A stretch of 64,000 nt of DNA, from NCBI GenBank assembly GCA_903850425.1, contig CAINLR010000176.1, forward strand, positions 1 through 64,000, written 5' to 3'. Positions 18,586 through 28,877 of this stretch are shown piece after piece. Each line of letters begins with the position of its first letter. Position 1 is the stretch's first letter. The DNA is from an uncultured Verrucomicrobia subdivision 3 bacterium. GTDB taxonomy: Bacteria > Verrucomicrobiota > Verrucomicrobiia > Limisphaerales > UBA11358. The position numbers were made by a program, and so were the translations under genes. The notes beneath the pieces are model-generated. The model was not told the DNA's origin. It was given only the letters and a program-made list of their open reading frames with translations, and ran no database searches.

Positions 18586-18648
18586 CCAGTGGCCTGCCGC
18601 ACCGAACTTCCACACTTTGCAAAGTGTGGAAGTCACCTTAGCCACTGG
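18586..18648. repeat. 28-bp perfect palindrome with outer inverted arms
   Basis: ACTTCCACACTTTG (18606-18619) is followed directly by its exact inverse CAAAGTGTGGAAGT (18620-18633). An outer pair CCAGTGGC (18586-18593) and GCCACTGG (18641-18648) frames it. No T-tract follows. It lies between pheT and hisJ, which share a strand. It could be a REPIN-like element, a dyad operator or an intrinsic RNA hairpin. Confidence 0.75.
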
Positions 18649-18753
18649 TCTCAACCCGGTGTGGCGGCGGCGGGATGGGGCGGAACCGTTTCAACCGTTT
18701 GCTCGGCGGCGCGCGGCACGGGGCCGGAACCAAAACCTGGCAATGGTTCCGGT

Positions 18754-21198
18754 TTAGCCGCGCAGTTCCGCAGCTAATTGGGTTTTCAACATCTCTAAAA
18801 TTTTTGAGTGGGCGCCGTTCACGTCCGCGTCGGTCAGCGTCTTGTCCGGGGCGCGATAGGTGAACGCATACGCCAGGCTCTTCTGACCGGCCGGCACGCC
18901 TTGACCGCGAAACACGTCGAACAGTTCCACGCTTTCCAAGTTGGTCGCCTTGGCCTGCTTGACGGTTTGCAACACGGCTTCATGCGTGGTGGCTTCTGGC
19001 ACGAGCATCGCCACGTCGCGGCGGCTCGAGGGAAATTGTGGCAACGCCTTGAACGCCTTCGCCGGATTGCGCCGCGCGATGAGCAAATCCAAATTGAACT
19101 CCGCGAGAAACACCGCGTCGCGCAAATCGTATTTTTTCGCGAGCGGTGGCAAGAGTTGGCCGAGTTCGCCCAGCGGCAATTTTCCCCCGAGCGTCACGGC
19201 GGCGGATTCGAGGAACAGCGCCGTGCTGTCGGCGCGTTTGCCGAAGGCGAGGCCGCGCAAACCGTATTGCTCCAGCATTTCCTCAACGAGGCCCTTCAAG
19301 TCATAGTTGTCCAACTTGGCATCGCGTTCGCCGCCGCTCCAGAAGGGCAGGGCGCGCTGGCCGGTGAGGGCGATAGCGACGCTGCGGTTTTCTTTCGTCT
19401 GACCATTGACGTTCGTGAAGACGCGGCCAATTTCGAACAGCGCCACGTCATAATTTTTACGGCTGACATTGTGACGAAGGATGTTCAGCAAACCGGGCAG
19501 CAGGCTGGGGCGCAAGACATCCATGTCGCTGCTTAACGGGTTCGCCAACGCCACGATCTGGTCATTCGTCATGCGGCATTCGTCCTTGCCCACCAGGGTT
19601 TGTCCCTGGGCTTCATTCAAGCCGAGGCCGGTGAGGATCCGGCGCGCTTCGCTAATCTGGTCATACACGGCATCAAACGCGTTCGCGCCCAGCGCCCCGC
19701 GCGGCGGCGAGCTGGGGATTTTTTCAATGCCATAGAGCCGGCCGACTTCTTCGATCAGATCCACCTCGCGCTTCAAATCCACCCGCCACGACGGAATGGC
19801 GAAAGTGCAGACCCCAGGAGTTTGCTCGGTCACCGTCAGACCCAGATTGGTGAGAAACGAAACCTGGTCCAAATGCGAGATGCCGATGCCCAGCAAATCC
19901 TTCGACTTGGCAAAATGCAACGTGATTTCTTTTTGCTCGCGGGCTTTCGGCTGCACGTCCACGACCCCTTCAGCCAACTGGCCGCCGGCGGTTTCCAAAA
20001 TCAATTGCACCGCGCGCTGGCTCGCCCAATCGCAGATGCCCACGTCCGCTCCCCGCTCGAAGCGATAGCTCGACTCGCTGCGCAGGCCGACCAGCTTGCT
20101 CGTGCGGCGAATATTCACCGGGGCGAAATAGGCGCTCTCAATCAGCACGTCCACCGTCTGTTCATTGATCTCCGTGTTCGCGCCGCCCATGACCCCGGCC
20201 AGCGCGATGCCTTTGGTTGCATCGGCGATCAACAGCATTTCGTTCGTCAGCGTGCGTTCCTGATTGTCGAGCGTCTTGAACTTTTCACCGGCCGCCGCGC
20301 GGCGCACGACGATGGTTGGTTTGCCATCCGTGCCCTTGGCGATGAGATGAAAGTCGAACGCGTGCAACGGCTGGCCGCTTTCCATCATCACGAAATTGGT
20401 CACGTCCACCACGTTGCTGATGCTGCGGACGCCGACTTTCTCCAAGGTGCTCTTAAGCCAGTCAGGACTGGGCCCGACCTTCACGCCGTTGATGACGCGG
20501 GCCGTGTAACGCGGACAAAATTCCGCGTCTTCGATGCGCACCGCAACGAGGTCCTCAATTTTTAATTTTGCATTTTGAATTTTTAATTCCGGAATCCGCA
20601 GCGGATTTCCGGTGACCGCCGCGACTTCGCGCGCGATGCCGATGACGCTGTTCAGGTCCGGCCGGTTCGGCGTGACTTCGAGGTCATAGACCACGTCGCT
20701 GCCGCTGCGGCCGAGATATTCGCCGAAGGATTGACCGACCTTCGCGTCTTCGCGCAGGATGAGCAGACCATCTTCCTTTTTGTGGCCGATGGCTTCGGGA
20801 TCCAAGAGCAGTTCCTCATGCGAGCACATCATGCCGTGCGATTCTACACTGCGAATCTTGCCGACCTTGATGGTGAACGGCTCTTTGTCCCCGGGCTTCA
20901 TGGGCAATGACGCGCCGGGCAGGATAAGTGGCACTTTGTCGCCCGCCTTGAAATTCTGCGCGCCGCAGACAATCTGGCGTTCGCCGTTGCCGTCGTTGAC
21001 GCGGCAGACGGAGAGTTTGTCGGCATTGGGATGCTTGTCGCGTGTGATGACCTGCGCCACGACGATGCCGTCGAACGCGCCGGAGATTTTCTGCACGCCT
21101 TCGACTTCCAGACCGAGCATGGTCAGGCGCTCGGTCAGTTCCTCGGGCGACCAGTTAAAATCAACGTATTGTTTGAGCCAGTTTAGAGTGACTTTCAT
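18754..21198 (-). CDS. pheT: phenylalanine-tRNA ligase beta subunit
   Basis: The beta subunit of the (alpha-beta)2 class II synthetase that charges tRNA-Phe. The 814-residue product begins MKVTLNWLKQYVDFNWSPEEL. An open frame to 21237 adds 13 residues without homology. Domains in order are the tRNA-binding OB fold (about 40-150, VAQVITRDKHPNADKLSVC), the B3/B4 editing domain (about 210-400), B5 (about 405-475), the pseudo-catalytic core (about 490-700), and FDX-ACB (about 720-814, PQFPSSRRDVAMLVPE). Two short segments look like repeat-derived insertions: LKIQNAKLKIED (20554-20588) and DECRMTNDQ (19561-19584). pheS is not adjacent; it lies 8 kb upstream. Confidence 0.95.
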   Translation of the reverse strand: MKVTLNWLKQYVDFNWSPEELTERLTMLGLEVEGVQKISGAFDGIVVAQVITRDKHPNADKLSVCRVNDGNGERQIVCGAQNFKAGDKVPLILPGASLPMKPGDKEPFTIKVGKIRSVESHGMMCSHEELLLDPEAIGHKKEDGLLILREDAKVGQSFGEYLGRSGSDVVYDLEVTPNRPDLNSVIGIAREVAAVTGNPLRIPELKIQNAKLKIEDLVAVRIEDAEFCPRYTARVINGVKVGPSPDWLKSTLEKVGVRSISNVVDVTNFVMMESGQPLHAFDFHLIAKGTDGKPTIVVRRAAAGEKFKTLDNQERTLTNEMLLIADATKGIALAGVMGGANTEINEQTVDVLIESAYFAPVNIRRTSKLVGLRSESSYRFERGADVGICDWASQRAVQLILETAGGQLAEGVVDVQPKAREQKEITLHFAKSKDLLGIGISHLDQVSFLTNLGLTVTEQTPGVCTFAIPSWRVDLKREVDLIEEVGRLYGIEKIPSSPPRGALGANAFDAVYDQISEARRILTGLGLNEAQGQTLVGKDECRMTNDQIVALANPLSSDMDVLRPSLLPGLLNILRHNVSRKNYDVALFEIGRVFTNVNGQTKENRSVAIALTGQRALPFWSGGERDAKLDNYDLKGLVEEMLEQYGLRGLAFGKRADSTALFLESAAVTLGGKLPLGELGQLLPPLAKKYDLRDAVFLAEFNLDLLIARRNPAKAFKALPQFPSSRRDVAMLVPEATTHEAVLQTVKQAKATNLESVELFDVFRGQGVPAGQKSLAYAFTYRAPDKTLTDADVNGAHSKILEMLKTQLAAELRG
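19561..19584. repeat. short dispersed repeat inside pheT
   Basis: The sequence, read on the minus strand, is GACGAATGCCGCATGACGAATG plus two bases. It encodes DECRMTND in frame between VGK and the conserved IVALANPL. Runs of GACGAATG are typical of dispersed simple repeats in these genomes. Confidence 0.4.
20554..20588. repeat. AT-rich dispersed repeat inside pheT
   Basis: A strikingly AT-rich 35-bp stretch in a GC-rich gene. On the minus strand it reads as two AATTnAAAATT-like halves and encodes KIQNAKLKIE in frame. The same kind of repeat is usually intergenic. Confidence 0.5.
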
Positions 21199-21313
21199 CA
21201 GGCCGATCACGATAAATGGCAGGCGAACAACCGTCAATACGTTGCTACGTCTAAATCAAAACCGAAGGCGGTCAATGCGCGCGGGTCGAAGCCGGAGTCC
21301 AAATTTCCGAACC

Positions 21314-24300
21314 TCACGGCCACTGCGGCGTTACCAGCCGGTAAAAGCGGTTGGTGGTAAGCCCCACCGGGTCGGTGATGGTTTCCACGCGGTTGGTGTT
21401 GCGGCTTTCAACATCGGCCACCCGGAGCCAGGTTCCCGCGTCGAGTTGAGGCTTGTAGAGAACGGTGTAGGTGTGATTTGAGATAGCCAAAAATTGCAGC
21501 CGGACAATTCCCAATGCGGCGATGGTGGCATCCAATTTGAGATAACTGCTCGCGGATTGCGGGTCGGTGCCGGCCAGATACTCCTGCCAGTTGGACATGC
21601 CGTCATGATCGGGGTCGGCGTCGGCATCTGGAACGAACGGATCGGTGCCGTGGAGCAGTTCCCAACCATTGGGAAGGCCATCCCCATCCGCATCAGCGGT
21701 GGCGAACGACGGCCCGACGACCGGCGGCAGCGCGGCCCAGTTGAGCGGATCATTGCCGTAGGCGGCGGGATTGATTCGGTGGAGCGAATTTCCGGTGCCA
21801 TTCGCACCGGTCGGCCACGGAGACACGTCAGAATAGGCCACTCTTTCGACCAAAATCTGCGGCACGAAACCGGCGTCGGCATGGGGCGGCGCTTGCGGCG
21901 TATCCGGGTGCCAGAGTTCCAAGGTTTCACCCGCATTGTCCAGTTTGCCGGAATAGGGACCGGCGAGTGTGCCGTTCGTGCCGTAACGAGTGCGGAAGAC
22001 ATTGAGGGCGGCGGTATCCGTGGCCGGATCAAAAGGCACAATGGCCAGACTGCCGTTGATGGGAATGACGATATTGGTTGGAAAATCAAAGCTCACCGCG
22101 TTGGCCAGCCGCCAGACATTCGAGGGATATGCCGGGTCAAACAGCGGCACGTTGGTGCGGCTGATATTTTCCAATTTGATGAACTCCTCCTGGTCGGCCG
22201 GGTTGGTGCCATTATCGGCGGGATGATACATGATTTCGCTGATGACAATCGGGCCCACCAGCGGGGCGGAATTCGTCGCCCCCGTGCCGCTCCGGAATTG
22301 CGCCAGCGTGGCTGGGTTGTCCATGCCAAAGGTGCGCTGGCGCATCGCCACCATATCTGAGCCCACACTGGTCGGATAGCGCCCAAAGGAAACTCCATTT
22401 GCCGCCGCTCCAAAAATTGCTCCCGCCCGTTCGCCGGAGGGCTTGCCGTCAGCATCGGCTACGGAGAGATACACCGCGTCGCCGTGGGCGGAGTTGAACG
22501 TGAACAACGGAGGCGTGTCGGTCTCGCCGTCCGCCGGTCCAAACTGATTTTGATAAAACACTTTGAAACCGCCGGCGGAAATAACTGTTCCATCCGGAAT
22601 GCGATAGCGCTGCAAATCACTCGCGCTGTCGCTGAGATACCAGCCGCCGAGGTTCACGTTGGTGGTGGAGAGGTTGAGCAGCTCCACGGCGTCTTCCAGG
22701 GGTGGATCGGTGTGAGTGAGCACTTCATTGATGACCACGCTGCCAAGGGGCAGGTAATTGGCATCGTCCGGCGTGGGGGTGGCCGGAAAACTCACGATGT
22801 TTGTGGCCCCGTCCGGCAGACGACCTTGCGACACGCCGTCGCTCTGGATGCCGAAATCCACCGCATCAATCAGGTTCGTGTTTGGGTCATTGAGGCGGAT
22901 GGCTTCGCCCTGTGAGTCGAAACTGAAATTAACGTGGTTCCGCCCCTCGCTCGGATGGCCGCTGGCTTCCCATTTCACCCATTTGCCGCCGCCGATAAAA
23001 CTCAGGGGCGCGACCCTAAATTGCGTCATGCCCAAACTGGAGGGATCGTCCGTGAGAAATAAGCCATCGAGCGCCACCGGCAACGCAGTGGGGTTGTAAA
23101 GTTCGAACCAATCATCGCCGGCGAGCGGCGCCGCCATCCATTCATTAATGCGCAAAGAATGGGGCGAGCCCAAAGCGGCGGCGGCGGAATTAACCGCGCC
23201 GGGAGTGGGGGTGGCGAGCAGCGTCCACTGGCCGCCATTGACGCCAATGGTCTGATCTGGCAACTGGAAGCCGTAGCTTGCCGAGTCCACCGCCTGGCCG
23301 GCACTGTTGAAAAGATAGATGTCTTCACTGTCGCCGGACAACGCGAAGCCGGTGTTCATGGCCGCGCCCGAATTCGTGGACGCGGCGAGCGCGCTGTCGC
23401 ACCACACGCGCAGGTAGCCAAGGGCGGGGATGGTCACGCCGGACGGGAAAGTCCAGCGTCCCGCCAGGTCCGTGGATTTGCCCAGCGCCATGCCGGCGAG
23501 ACTGGCGGCACTGTTGCTTGGATTGTAAAGTTCAATCCAATCCGCATAGCGATTCCACGGCGCCAGTTCGGCGCGATCGTTGCGGGCGAGAATCTCGTTC
23601 AACCGGGGACCGGACCAGGCGGCGAGATAATTCGTCGTGCCCGGGCTGGCGCTGCCGGGAAACGCCGTGAGGTTTGCGGCACCATCCGGCAGGCGGCCGG
23701 TCGTCACCGACTGTGTTTGCGCGGCATAGGTGACGCGTTCCAATTCCAGGCCCGTGGTGTCCGACAGCGCCACCATGCCGCCGGCGGCCGGCAGTTTGAA
23801 ATCCAGATGGTCGGGGCCGGGCAGTTCATCGGCGAACAACTGGATGAATCCGCGCGGCGCGAGAAAAGAATGGGCGCGAAGCTGAAAGACCACGTTGCTC
23901 GTGGACAGATAAAGATCGCGCAAGGCCACCGGCGCGTTGGAAGAACGATTGAAAAGTTCAATCCAATCCTCGCTGCCGGGCGGCGGATTGGCGAGCCATT
24001 CGTTGATGGCCACATTCGAGGAAGCGGCCAGGAGCGCGGCGACATTTGTGGCTCCGGGCGTGGGTTGGGTGAGTTGCCATTGATCGGCCACGCGTCCCAG
24101 CGTGCGATCACTGATTTGTGCGCCGAACGAAAGGGCATCCGCGCGATTGGTGTTCGCATCGTAGAGACTCACCGTTTCGCCACGCTTGCTCAGGGCAAAA
24201 CCGGCGTGCAATCCCGGCGCATTGGTCGCCGTGTCGCACCAGACCACTAGATAGCCGCCGGCCGGGAGGTTGGTGTTGGGGAAGACAAATTTTCTTGCGT

Positions 24301-27300
24301 TGCCGCTGTCGGTCAAACTCCAGTTGGCAAGCGACACGACGTTGGTGCCGCGATTGTAAAGTTCGATCCAGTCGGGAAACACGCCGCCGTTGGTCACGCT
24401 ACCGGTATTGTCGGCGGCGATTTCGTTCAGGACCACCGTGCTCGCGGCGGGGGCGGCGGGCGGCAGACCGGGCGTGCCATTCAACGCCGAACTCGCGCGC
24501 CAGTTCGCCGGCGAATCCAAATCGCCACGCGGATCAATGACTTCCAGGGAATAGCCGCCGCCGTCCGGCGCGGTCGGCCAGCCCGCTTCATCATCGTAAT
24601 TGACGGCGGTGACGGTGTTGCCATCGCGATCGAGAATGGCGATGCGTTCGCCGCCGTTGTCGAGGCTGCCGCCGAAATACCCAAAGACCACCGCCCCCGG
24701 ATAGCGCGCGGCGAATTGCGCCGGACTGGTGGAGTTGGCAAGCACCAACACCGCACCCGGGGCGATGCTGCTGCCTTCCGGGAAAACAAAGGTGATGCCT
24801 TGAAAGCTGAACCCGCTGACGTCGAGGTTCCGCCCGCCGAAATTCTGGAGTTCAATGAACTCGTATTGATTGCCGCCGGGCGGGTTATACATGATCTCGG
24901 TGATGCCCAGCGGCAGCCCCAGTTCACCCACGTCGAACTGGGCTTCGTCCAGGGCACTCCACGTGCCGCCGCTGAGCGCCCGCGTTTTCAGCAAGGCCGA
25001 TTGGTTGAGCTTGATCGGCGTGCCCGAGTAAACGACCGCTTGAGGCGAAACCGCGCCGGTGACCGGAACGCGCGGATCCGTGCCGTTAGTCGTGACATAA
25101 ATCGTGCCCGCAGGCGCGGCGAGCGTGACATTGAATCCTGCCGCCACGCGGCCGCCGTGCTGATTGAATTCCGGCGCGGCAAGCGTCGGGTAAAATCCCT
25201 TCGTGCGGAATTGACTTAAAACAATGTCGGTGCGCAGCGGAAAATAGTTCGTAAGCAAACGGCTTTGTTCGCCCAGCCAGTTTTCTTCGCGGGTGTAAGG
25301 CCCGCCAGTCGTGTAGCCGGGATAAGGCAATGGACTCAGTGCGGTTTTGCCGCCCGGCACCGTATCGCCCCAGCGCGCCGATTCGCCCACGATGGCGCGG
25401 TCAATCTGGTTGGCCCGAATCTGCCATAGCTCGGCAACCCGGTTGGTGGTGAGCGCGCCATCATTGAAAAAGTGTTTGTGAACCCGGTCGGCGAAGAGTA
25501 TTCGATACTCGGAATTCAACATGAGATTGTTCTGGAGATCATTGGGACTGGAGTTCACCACCGAGTCATTGGTGATTTCCAAGGTGCGCTCGTTGTCCCA
25601 CGGAATGTATTTGAATTGGGCCCCAGGTTCGCGCTTGCGGAAGGCCGCCCAGTTCTTGGTCGTGCCCCAATCCAGATTGGCCGCGTAGAGTTGCAGAATC
25701 AGGTAGTCGGCGTATTGCGTCACGTCCAGATACTGCTGGATTTGCGCGTATTGGGCCGCGCCGGCGAGCCCCGCCGTGTTGAGCGCCAGCATCGCGTTGT
25801 AGGCGGCATGGGTTGGATCGCCGTTGTATGTGAGCGTATCACCCCAGCGGACGGCGTCGTAATCATCACTCGTGCCGCCAAAATAGGCAGCGGCAAAACT
25901 GCCGCCCGGGTCTTCACAGGGATTGTAAAGCCCCCAATAGAGCCCATTGATATAGAGATGGACGTAACGGCTGTGCGAAGAGAACGCCCCCATGTCGGCT
26001 TGCACGTCCTTGATAAACGCGTCGCGCACCAAACCGCCGCGGGCCCGCTGCGCGAGGATGCCATGCGTCCAATGGTTGTTGTAGTCTGCACGCAGCACCA
26101 GCGAATCAAAAGCCTCGACCGGCGAGTCCGGAAAAAAACGATAGAGCAGTTTGCCGTAGCCGTAGGTTCCCCGGAAATGCAGTCCGAAGGGATGCTTCAA
26201 TGGACTGGCGCGGCTGCCACCCCCGTGGATCTCGATGCCGGCATCGAGTTGCACTGATTGGCTGCCGTCCGGGAACATCAACTCCATGGAGCACGGCACT
26301 TCCAGCAAACTATTGACGTGCGTGTAGATTCCGTTCGTGGCGCCAAACATATCATCGGTCTTCAGCACAATGGACAGGGTGGGCACGGCCAGCAGATCGC
26401 CGGCGATGGTTGCGCTGTGCAGGGAGTTGGTGACCACGCGTTGGTCCATCGCATAATCTGGCGGCCAGGATGGATTGTTGGGGGCCCACACGCCGGTCAA
26501 CGGAAAGCCCGGCGGATTCGCCGGTTGATTCAGCACGTTGGTCAGGAAAATGTAAGTGTGCGTCTGCACGAGCGTCGGCAACAGATTCGTTTGAAATGCC
26601 GCTGCTCGCAGCGTCGTCGTGTTGGAAATCGTCAGGGGACTCGCATAGGCCGAACCGGAAGTTTCCGTCGGCGGGCTGCCGTCAGTGGTGTAACGGATCG
26701 TCGCGCCGGAAGTCGGCGTGGTGAGCAGCAGTGTAAATGGCTGATTGAAGAAGCCGCGCCCCACCGTGAAATGAACCGGCCCCACCACACCCGCGATGGC
26801 ACTGTCGCCATTGCTGGCACCGGGCGTCGGCACGCTGAAATAACGCAGCGCATTGGTGGCATCGCGCCCGAAGGAAAAATCGTTGCGCTGCTCCGGATAA
26901 GCCGGCGCGAATTCATCCAGCGGCGCGCGCGGTGATTCCGCGTTGAACAGCCCCAGATATTCGCCCCCGGTATCCAGCGAGAAATTGGTGTGCAGCCGAT
27001 TGGTGCCGCCGACCGTCCTGCGATCCAGTCCCGAGGCAAACACGACCAGATATTGATCCGGTCCGATCGTCATCGCTGGGAAAATCCATTTGCCGGAAAA
27101 ATTGGGATTGTCGGTCAATGCGCACCCGTTCAGATCCACCGGATTGCTGCCATAATTATACAATTCGATCCAATCTTCCAGGTTGCCGAACTCGTCGCGC
27201 AATCCATTCGAATTTTCATTGGCCGCCAGGAATTCATTGATGCGCACCGTCGGCAATCCTGCTGCCGGATCCAATAAGTTCGTCCAGGTGCCACCGGCAA

Positions 27301-28504
27301 ACGCGTTGGGCACCGCCGCGACATCGGTAATGCCGTGGCCGGCCGCCCAGGAGAACTGCACCAGCCCGGCCGCCGGCTGCGGAAAGCGGAAGACGTAAGG
27401 GCCGGAGCCCACGCCCGTCACATTGGTGGCGGGTTGGCCATTGATGTCCAGGTCGGCGGCATCCACCCCTTGCACGGGTTCATTGAACAGAACTTCGATC
27501 TGATTCAGACGACTCACTCGCACGCCCGGCGGGGGAGTTGTTTCGGTGACCTGCGGCGGCAGGCTGTCAATCAGCGTATAGTTCCACGCGGCCCCGTCGG
27601 CACCGGGCTGAAACGCACTGCCGGTCAAGTCCGCGATGCTTTGCGCCGCGTTCCAACTCGCGACCACCAAACCGGGTGGCGGCTGCGTGAAGCTGAAGAC
27701 ATATGTGTTCGTGGGGGCATTGCCGAGGACCGTGGCGGCGGGCAGGCCATTAATCAACAAATCGTCCGCACTCACCCCGATCACAGGCTTGTTGAAGGTC
27801 ACGGTGATTTGGGTCAGCGAAGTGACCGTGCTGTTGGTGGCTGGCAGGATGGTGGCGACTTGTGTCGCCGCGTTGGTGGCCTTGGCGATTTGTAGTTGGC
27901 ATTCAAATCGGAGGTCAGAGCTGGCGATCTGATTGTTGAAAACCTGCACGGCAATCACATTCGTCCCCGACACAAGGTAGTTTTGCGGCGGAATGGAAAC
28001 TGGAATCACCACCGCTGGATCAGCCTCGTGGGCGGCGCTGGCAAAGCTCGTGTAAGCAGGTGAATTCGTGGGCATATTTAGTTGCAATATATTTGTCCCG
28101 TTGACCCACGCCACGAACCCGTCGTCATAATAAACCGTGAAGCTGGCCGACTGAACCTCCGCCACGTTGGTTACGACAAACGTCCGGCGCAGGAAGATGC
28201 CGTGATAATTATTGATCATGTCGCTGAGGACCGTTCCCGACGTCACGCCGTCATCCCGGCCGGTGCTATTGGTGCCGTAACTGAATGGCGTGGTTCCGAC
28301 CGACCAACTGGAGTCATCGAACCCATTGGTGCGCCAGGCGCTGGTAGGAATGGAAACCTCGTTGGTGCCTTTCCGATAACGCCAGTTGGAGCCAAAGGAA
28401 ATCAAGGTATCGCTCTGCGCCTGCAACGGTAAAATCCATGAGAGCATCAACAGGACGAAAAGAAACACCTGCTTGATGCGAATAGCGTGGGGAGGCGAGC
28501 GCAT
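21314..28504 (-). CDS. giant secreted CotH-kinase / lamin-tail-domain protein
   Basis: A 2396-residue exported protein. The signal peptide covers about 1-29 (VFLFVLLMLSWILPLQAQ). An N-terminal carbohydrate-binding-like jelly-roll (about 35-205) and two Ig/Big-like domains (205-415) come first. Then follow a lamin-tail domain (about 420-520, RINEFLAANE...DWIELYNYG), a chitobiase-type FN3-like segment (about 575-650, TIRYTTDGSPPTETSG) and a CotH-like kinase domain (about 700-1060, IEIHGGGSRASPLKHPFGLHF and LRADYNNHW). At least six further lamin-tail domains follow (each 'INEWLA/WIELYN'), with calcium-binding DADGDGLPNGWE and DADPDHDGMSNW repeats before a C-terminal module ending RFYRLVTPQWP. 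CotH domains phosphorylate secreted proteins in spore formers; activity here is untested. It interrupts the pheS-pheT neighbourhood. No Shine-Dalgarno is evident at the chosen ATG. Confidence 0.88.
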   Translation of the reverse strand: MRSPPHAIRIKQVFLFVLLMLSWILPLQAQSDTLISFGSNWRYRKGTNEVSIPTSAWRTNGFDDSSWSVGTTPFSYGTNSTGRDDGVTSGTVLSDMINNYHGIFLRRTFVVTNVAEVQSASFTVYYDDGFVAWVNGTNILQLNMPTNSPAYTSFASAAHEADPAVVIPVSIPPQNYLVSGTNVIAVQVFNNQIASSDLRFECQLQIAKATNAATQVATILPATNSTVTSLTQITVTFNKPVIGVSADDLLINGLPAATVLGNAPTNTYVFSFTQPPPGLVVASWNAAQSIADLTGSAFQPGADGAAWNYTLIDSLPPQVTETTPPPGVRVSRLNQIEVLFNEPVQGVDAADLDINGQPATNVTGVGSGPYVFRFPQPAAGLVQFSWAAGHGITDVAAVPNAFAGGTWTNLLDPAAGLPTVRINEFLAANENSNGLRDEFGNLEDWIELYNYGSNPVDLNGCALTDNPNFSGKWIFPAMTIGPDQYLVVFASGLDRRTVGGTNRLHTNFSLDTGGEYLGLFNAESPRAPLDEFAPAYPEQRNDFSFGRDATNALRYFSVPTPGASNGDSAIAGVVGPVHFTVGRGFFNQPFTLLLTTPTSGATIRYTTDGSPPTETSGSAYASPLTISNTTTLRAAAFQTNLLPTLVQTHTYIFLTNVLNQPANPPGFPLTGVWAPNNPSWPPDYAMDQRVVTNSLHSATIAGDLLAVPTLSIVLKTDDMFGATNGIYTHVNSLLEVPCSMELMFPDGSQSVQLDAGIEIHGGGSRASPLKHPFGLHFRGTYGYGKLLYRFFPDSPVEAFDSLVLRADYNNHWTHGILAQRARGGLVRDAFIKDVQADMGAFSSHSRYVHLYINGLYWGLYNPCEDPGGSFAAAYFGGTSDDYDAVRWGDTLTYNGDPTHAAYNAMLALNTAGLAGAAQYAQIQQYLDVTQYADYLILQLYAANLDWGTTKNWAAFRKREPGAQFKYIPWDNERTLEITNDSVVNSSPNDLQNNLMLNSEYRILFADRVHKHFFNDGALTTNRVAELWQIRANQIDRAIVGESARWGDTVPGGKTALSPLPYPGYTTGGPYTREENWLGEQSRLLTNYFPLRTDIVLSQFRTKGFYPTLAAPEFNQHGGRVAAGFNVTLAAPAGTIYVTTNGTDPRVPVTGAVSPQAVVYSGTPIKLNQSALLKTRALSGGTWSALDEAQFDVGELGLPLGITEIMYNPPGGNQYEFIELQNFGGRNLDVSGFSFQGITFVFPEGSSIAPGAVLVLANSTSPAQFAARYPGAVVFGYFGGSLDNGGERIAILDRDGNTVTAVNYDDEAGWPTAPDGGGYSLEVIDPRGDLDSPANWRASSALNGTPGLPPAAPAASTVVLNEIAADNTGSVTNGGVFPDWIELYNRGTNVVSLANWSLTDSGNARKFVFPNTNLPAGGYLVVWCDTATNAPGLHAGFALSKRGETVSLYDANTNRADALSFGAQISDRTLGRVADQWQLTQPTPGATNVAALLAASSNVAINEWLANPPPGSEDWIELFNRSSNAPVALRDLYLSTSNVVFQLRAHSFLAPRGFIQLFADELPGPDHLDFKLPAAGGMVALSDTTGLELERVTYAAQTQSVTTGRLPDGAANLTAFPGSASPGTTNYLAAWSGPRLNEILARNDRAELAPWNRYADWIELYNPSNSAASLAGMALGKSTDLAGRWTFPSGVTIPALGYLRVWCDSALAASTNSGAAMNTGFALSGDSEDIYLFNSAGQAVDSASYGFQLPDQTIGVNGGQWTLLATPTPGAVNSAAAALGSPHSLRINEWMAAPLAGDDWFELYNPTALPVALDGLFLTDDPSSLGMTQFRVAPLSFIGGGKWVKWEASGHPSEGRNHVNFSFDSQGEAIRLNDPNTNLIDAVDFGIQSDGVSQGRLPDGATNIVSFPATPTPDDANYLPLGSVVINEVLTHTDPPLEDAVELLNLSTTNVNLGGWYLSDSASDLQRYRIPDGTVISAGGFKVFYQNQFGPADGETDTPPLFTFNSAHGDAVYLSVADADGKPSGERAGAIFGAAANGVSFGRYPTSVGSDMVAMRQRTFGMDNPATLAQFRSGTGATNSAPLVGPIVISEIMYHPADNGTNPADQEEFIKLENISRTNVPLFDPAYPSNVWRLANAVSFDFPTNIVIPINGSLAIVPFDPATDTAALNVFRTRYGTNGTLAGPYSGKLDNAGETLELWHPDTPQAPPHADAGFVPQILVERVAYSDVSPWPTGANGTGNSLHRINPAAYGNDPLNWAALPPVVGPSFATADADGDGLPNGWELLHGTDPFVPDADADPDHDGMSNWQEYLAGTDPQSASSYLKLDATIAALGIVRLQFLAISNHTYTVLYKPQLDAGTWLRVADVESRNTNRVETITDPVGLTTNRFYRLVTPQWP

Positions 28505-28877
28505 AGTGAAAAATGGTTTTACACGGACAGCACAATTGAATTAAGCGACGTCTAGACAAACAAATTCTGGCGCAGCCACGGACGCTGGCGGCGCGGATGG
28601 ATTCCGCACACCGCCCAGGAAGTCCAGTTATCGGCATTCTTGCCAAAAGCCAGCTTCATCGCCATAAACAGCATGAAGGCGGTCCGGCGGGCCGTCTATA
28701 CAAAAATAAGAGTCGCTTGCCCACACGGAGCCGGGGCGGGCGTCTTCATGATCCGGCGGTTCGCGTTCAGTCCCTCAGCACCCTCTCCAAGCGGGACATT
28801 TGATGAGGCGGGAAACCTTCAATCACGGTTGGATCCGGCAACCGTCATCAGTCAAAGGCGCTGGTGATCGGGCGGCC
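28505..28877. other. intergenic region, nothing definite
   Basis: About 370 bp between the giant CotH gene and the phosphatase remnant. No open frame here has a ribosome-binding site and recognisable domain. Some short GC-rich stretches resemble dispersed repeats, but no clean palindrome was found. Confidence 0.5.
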
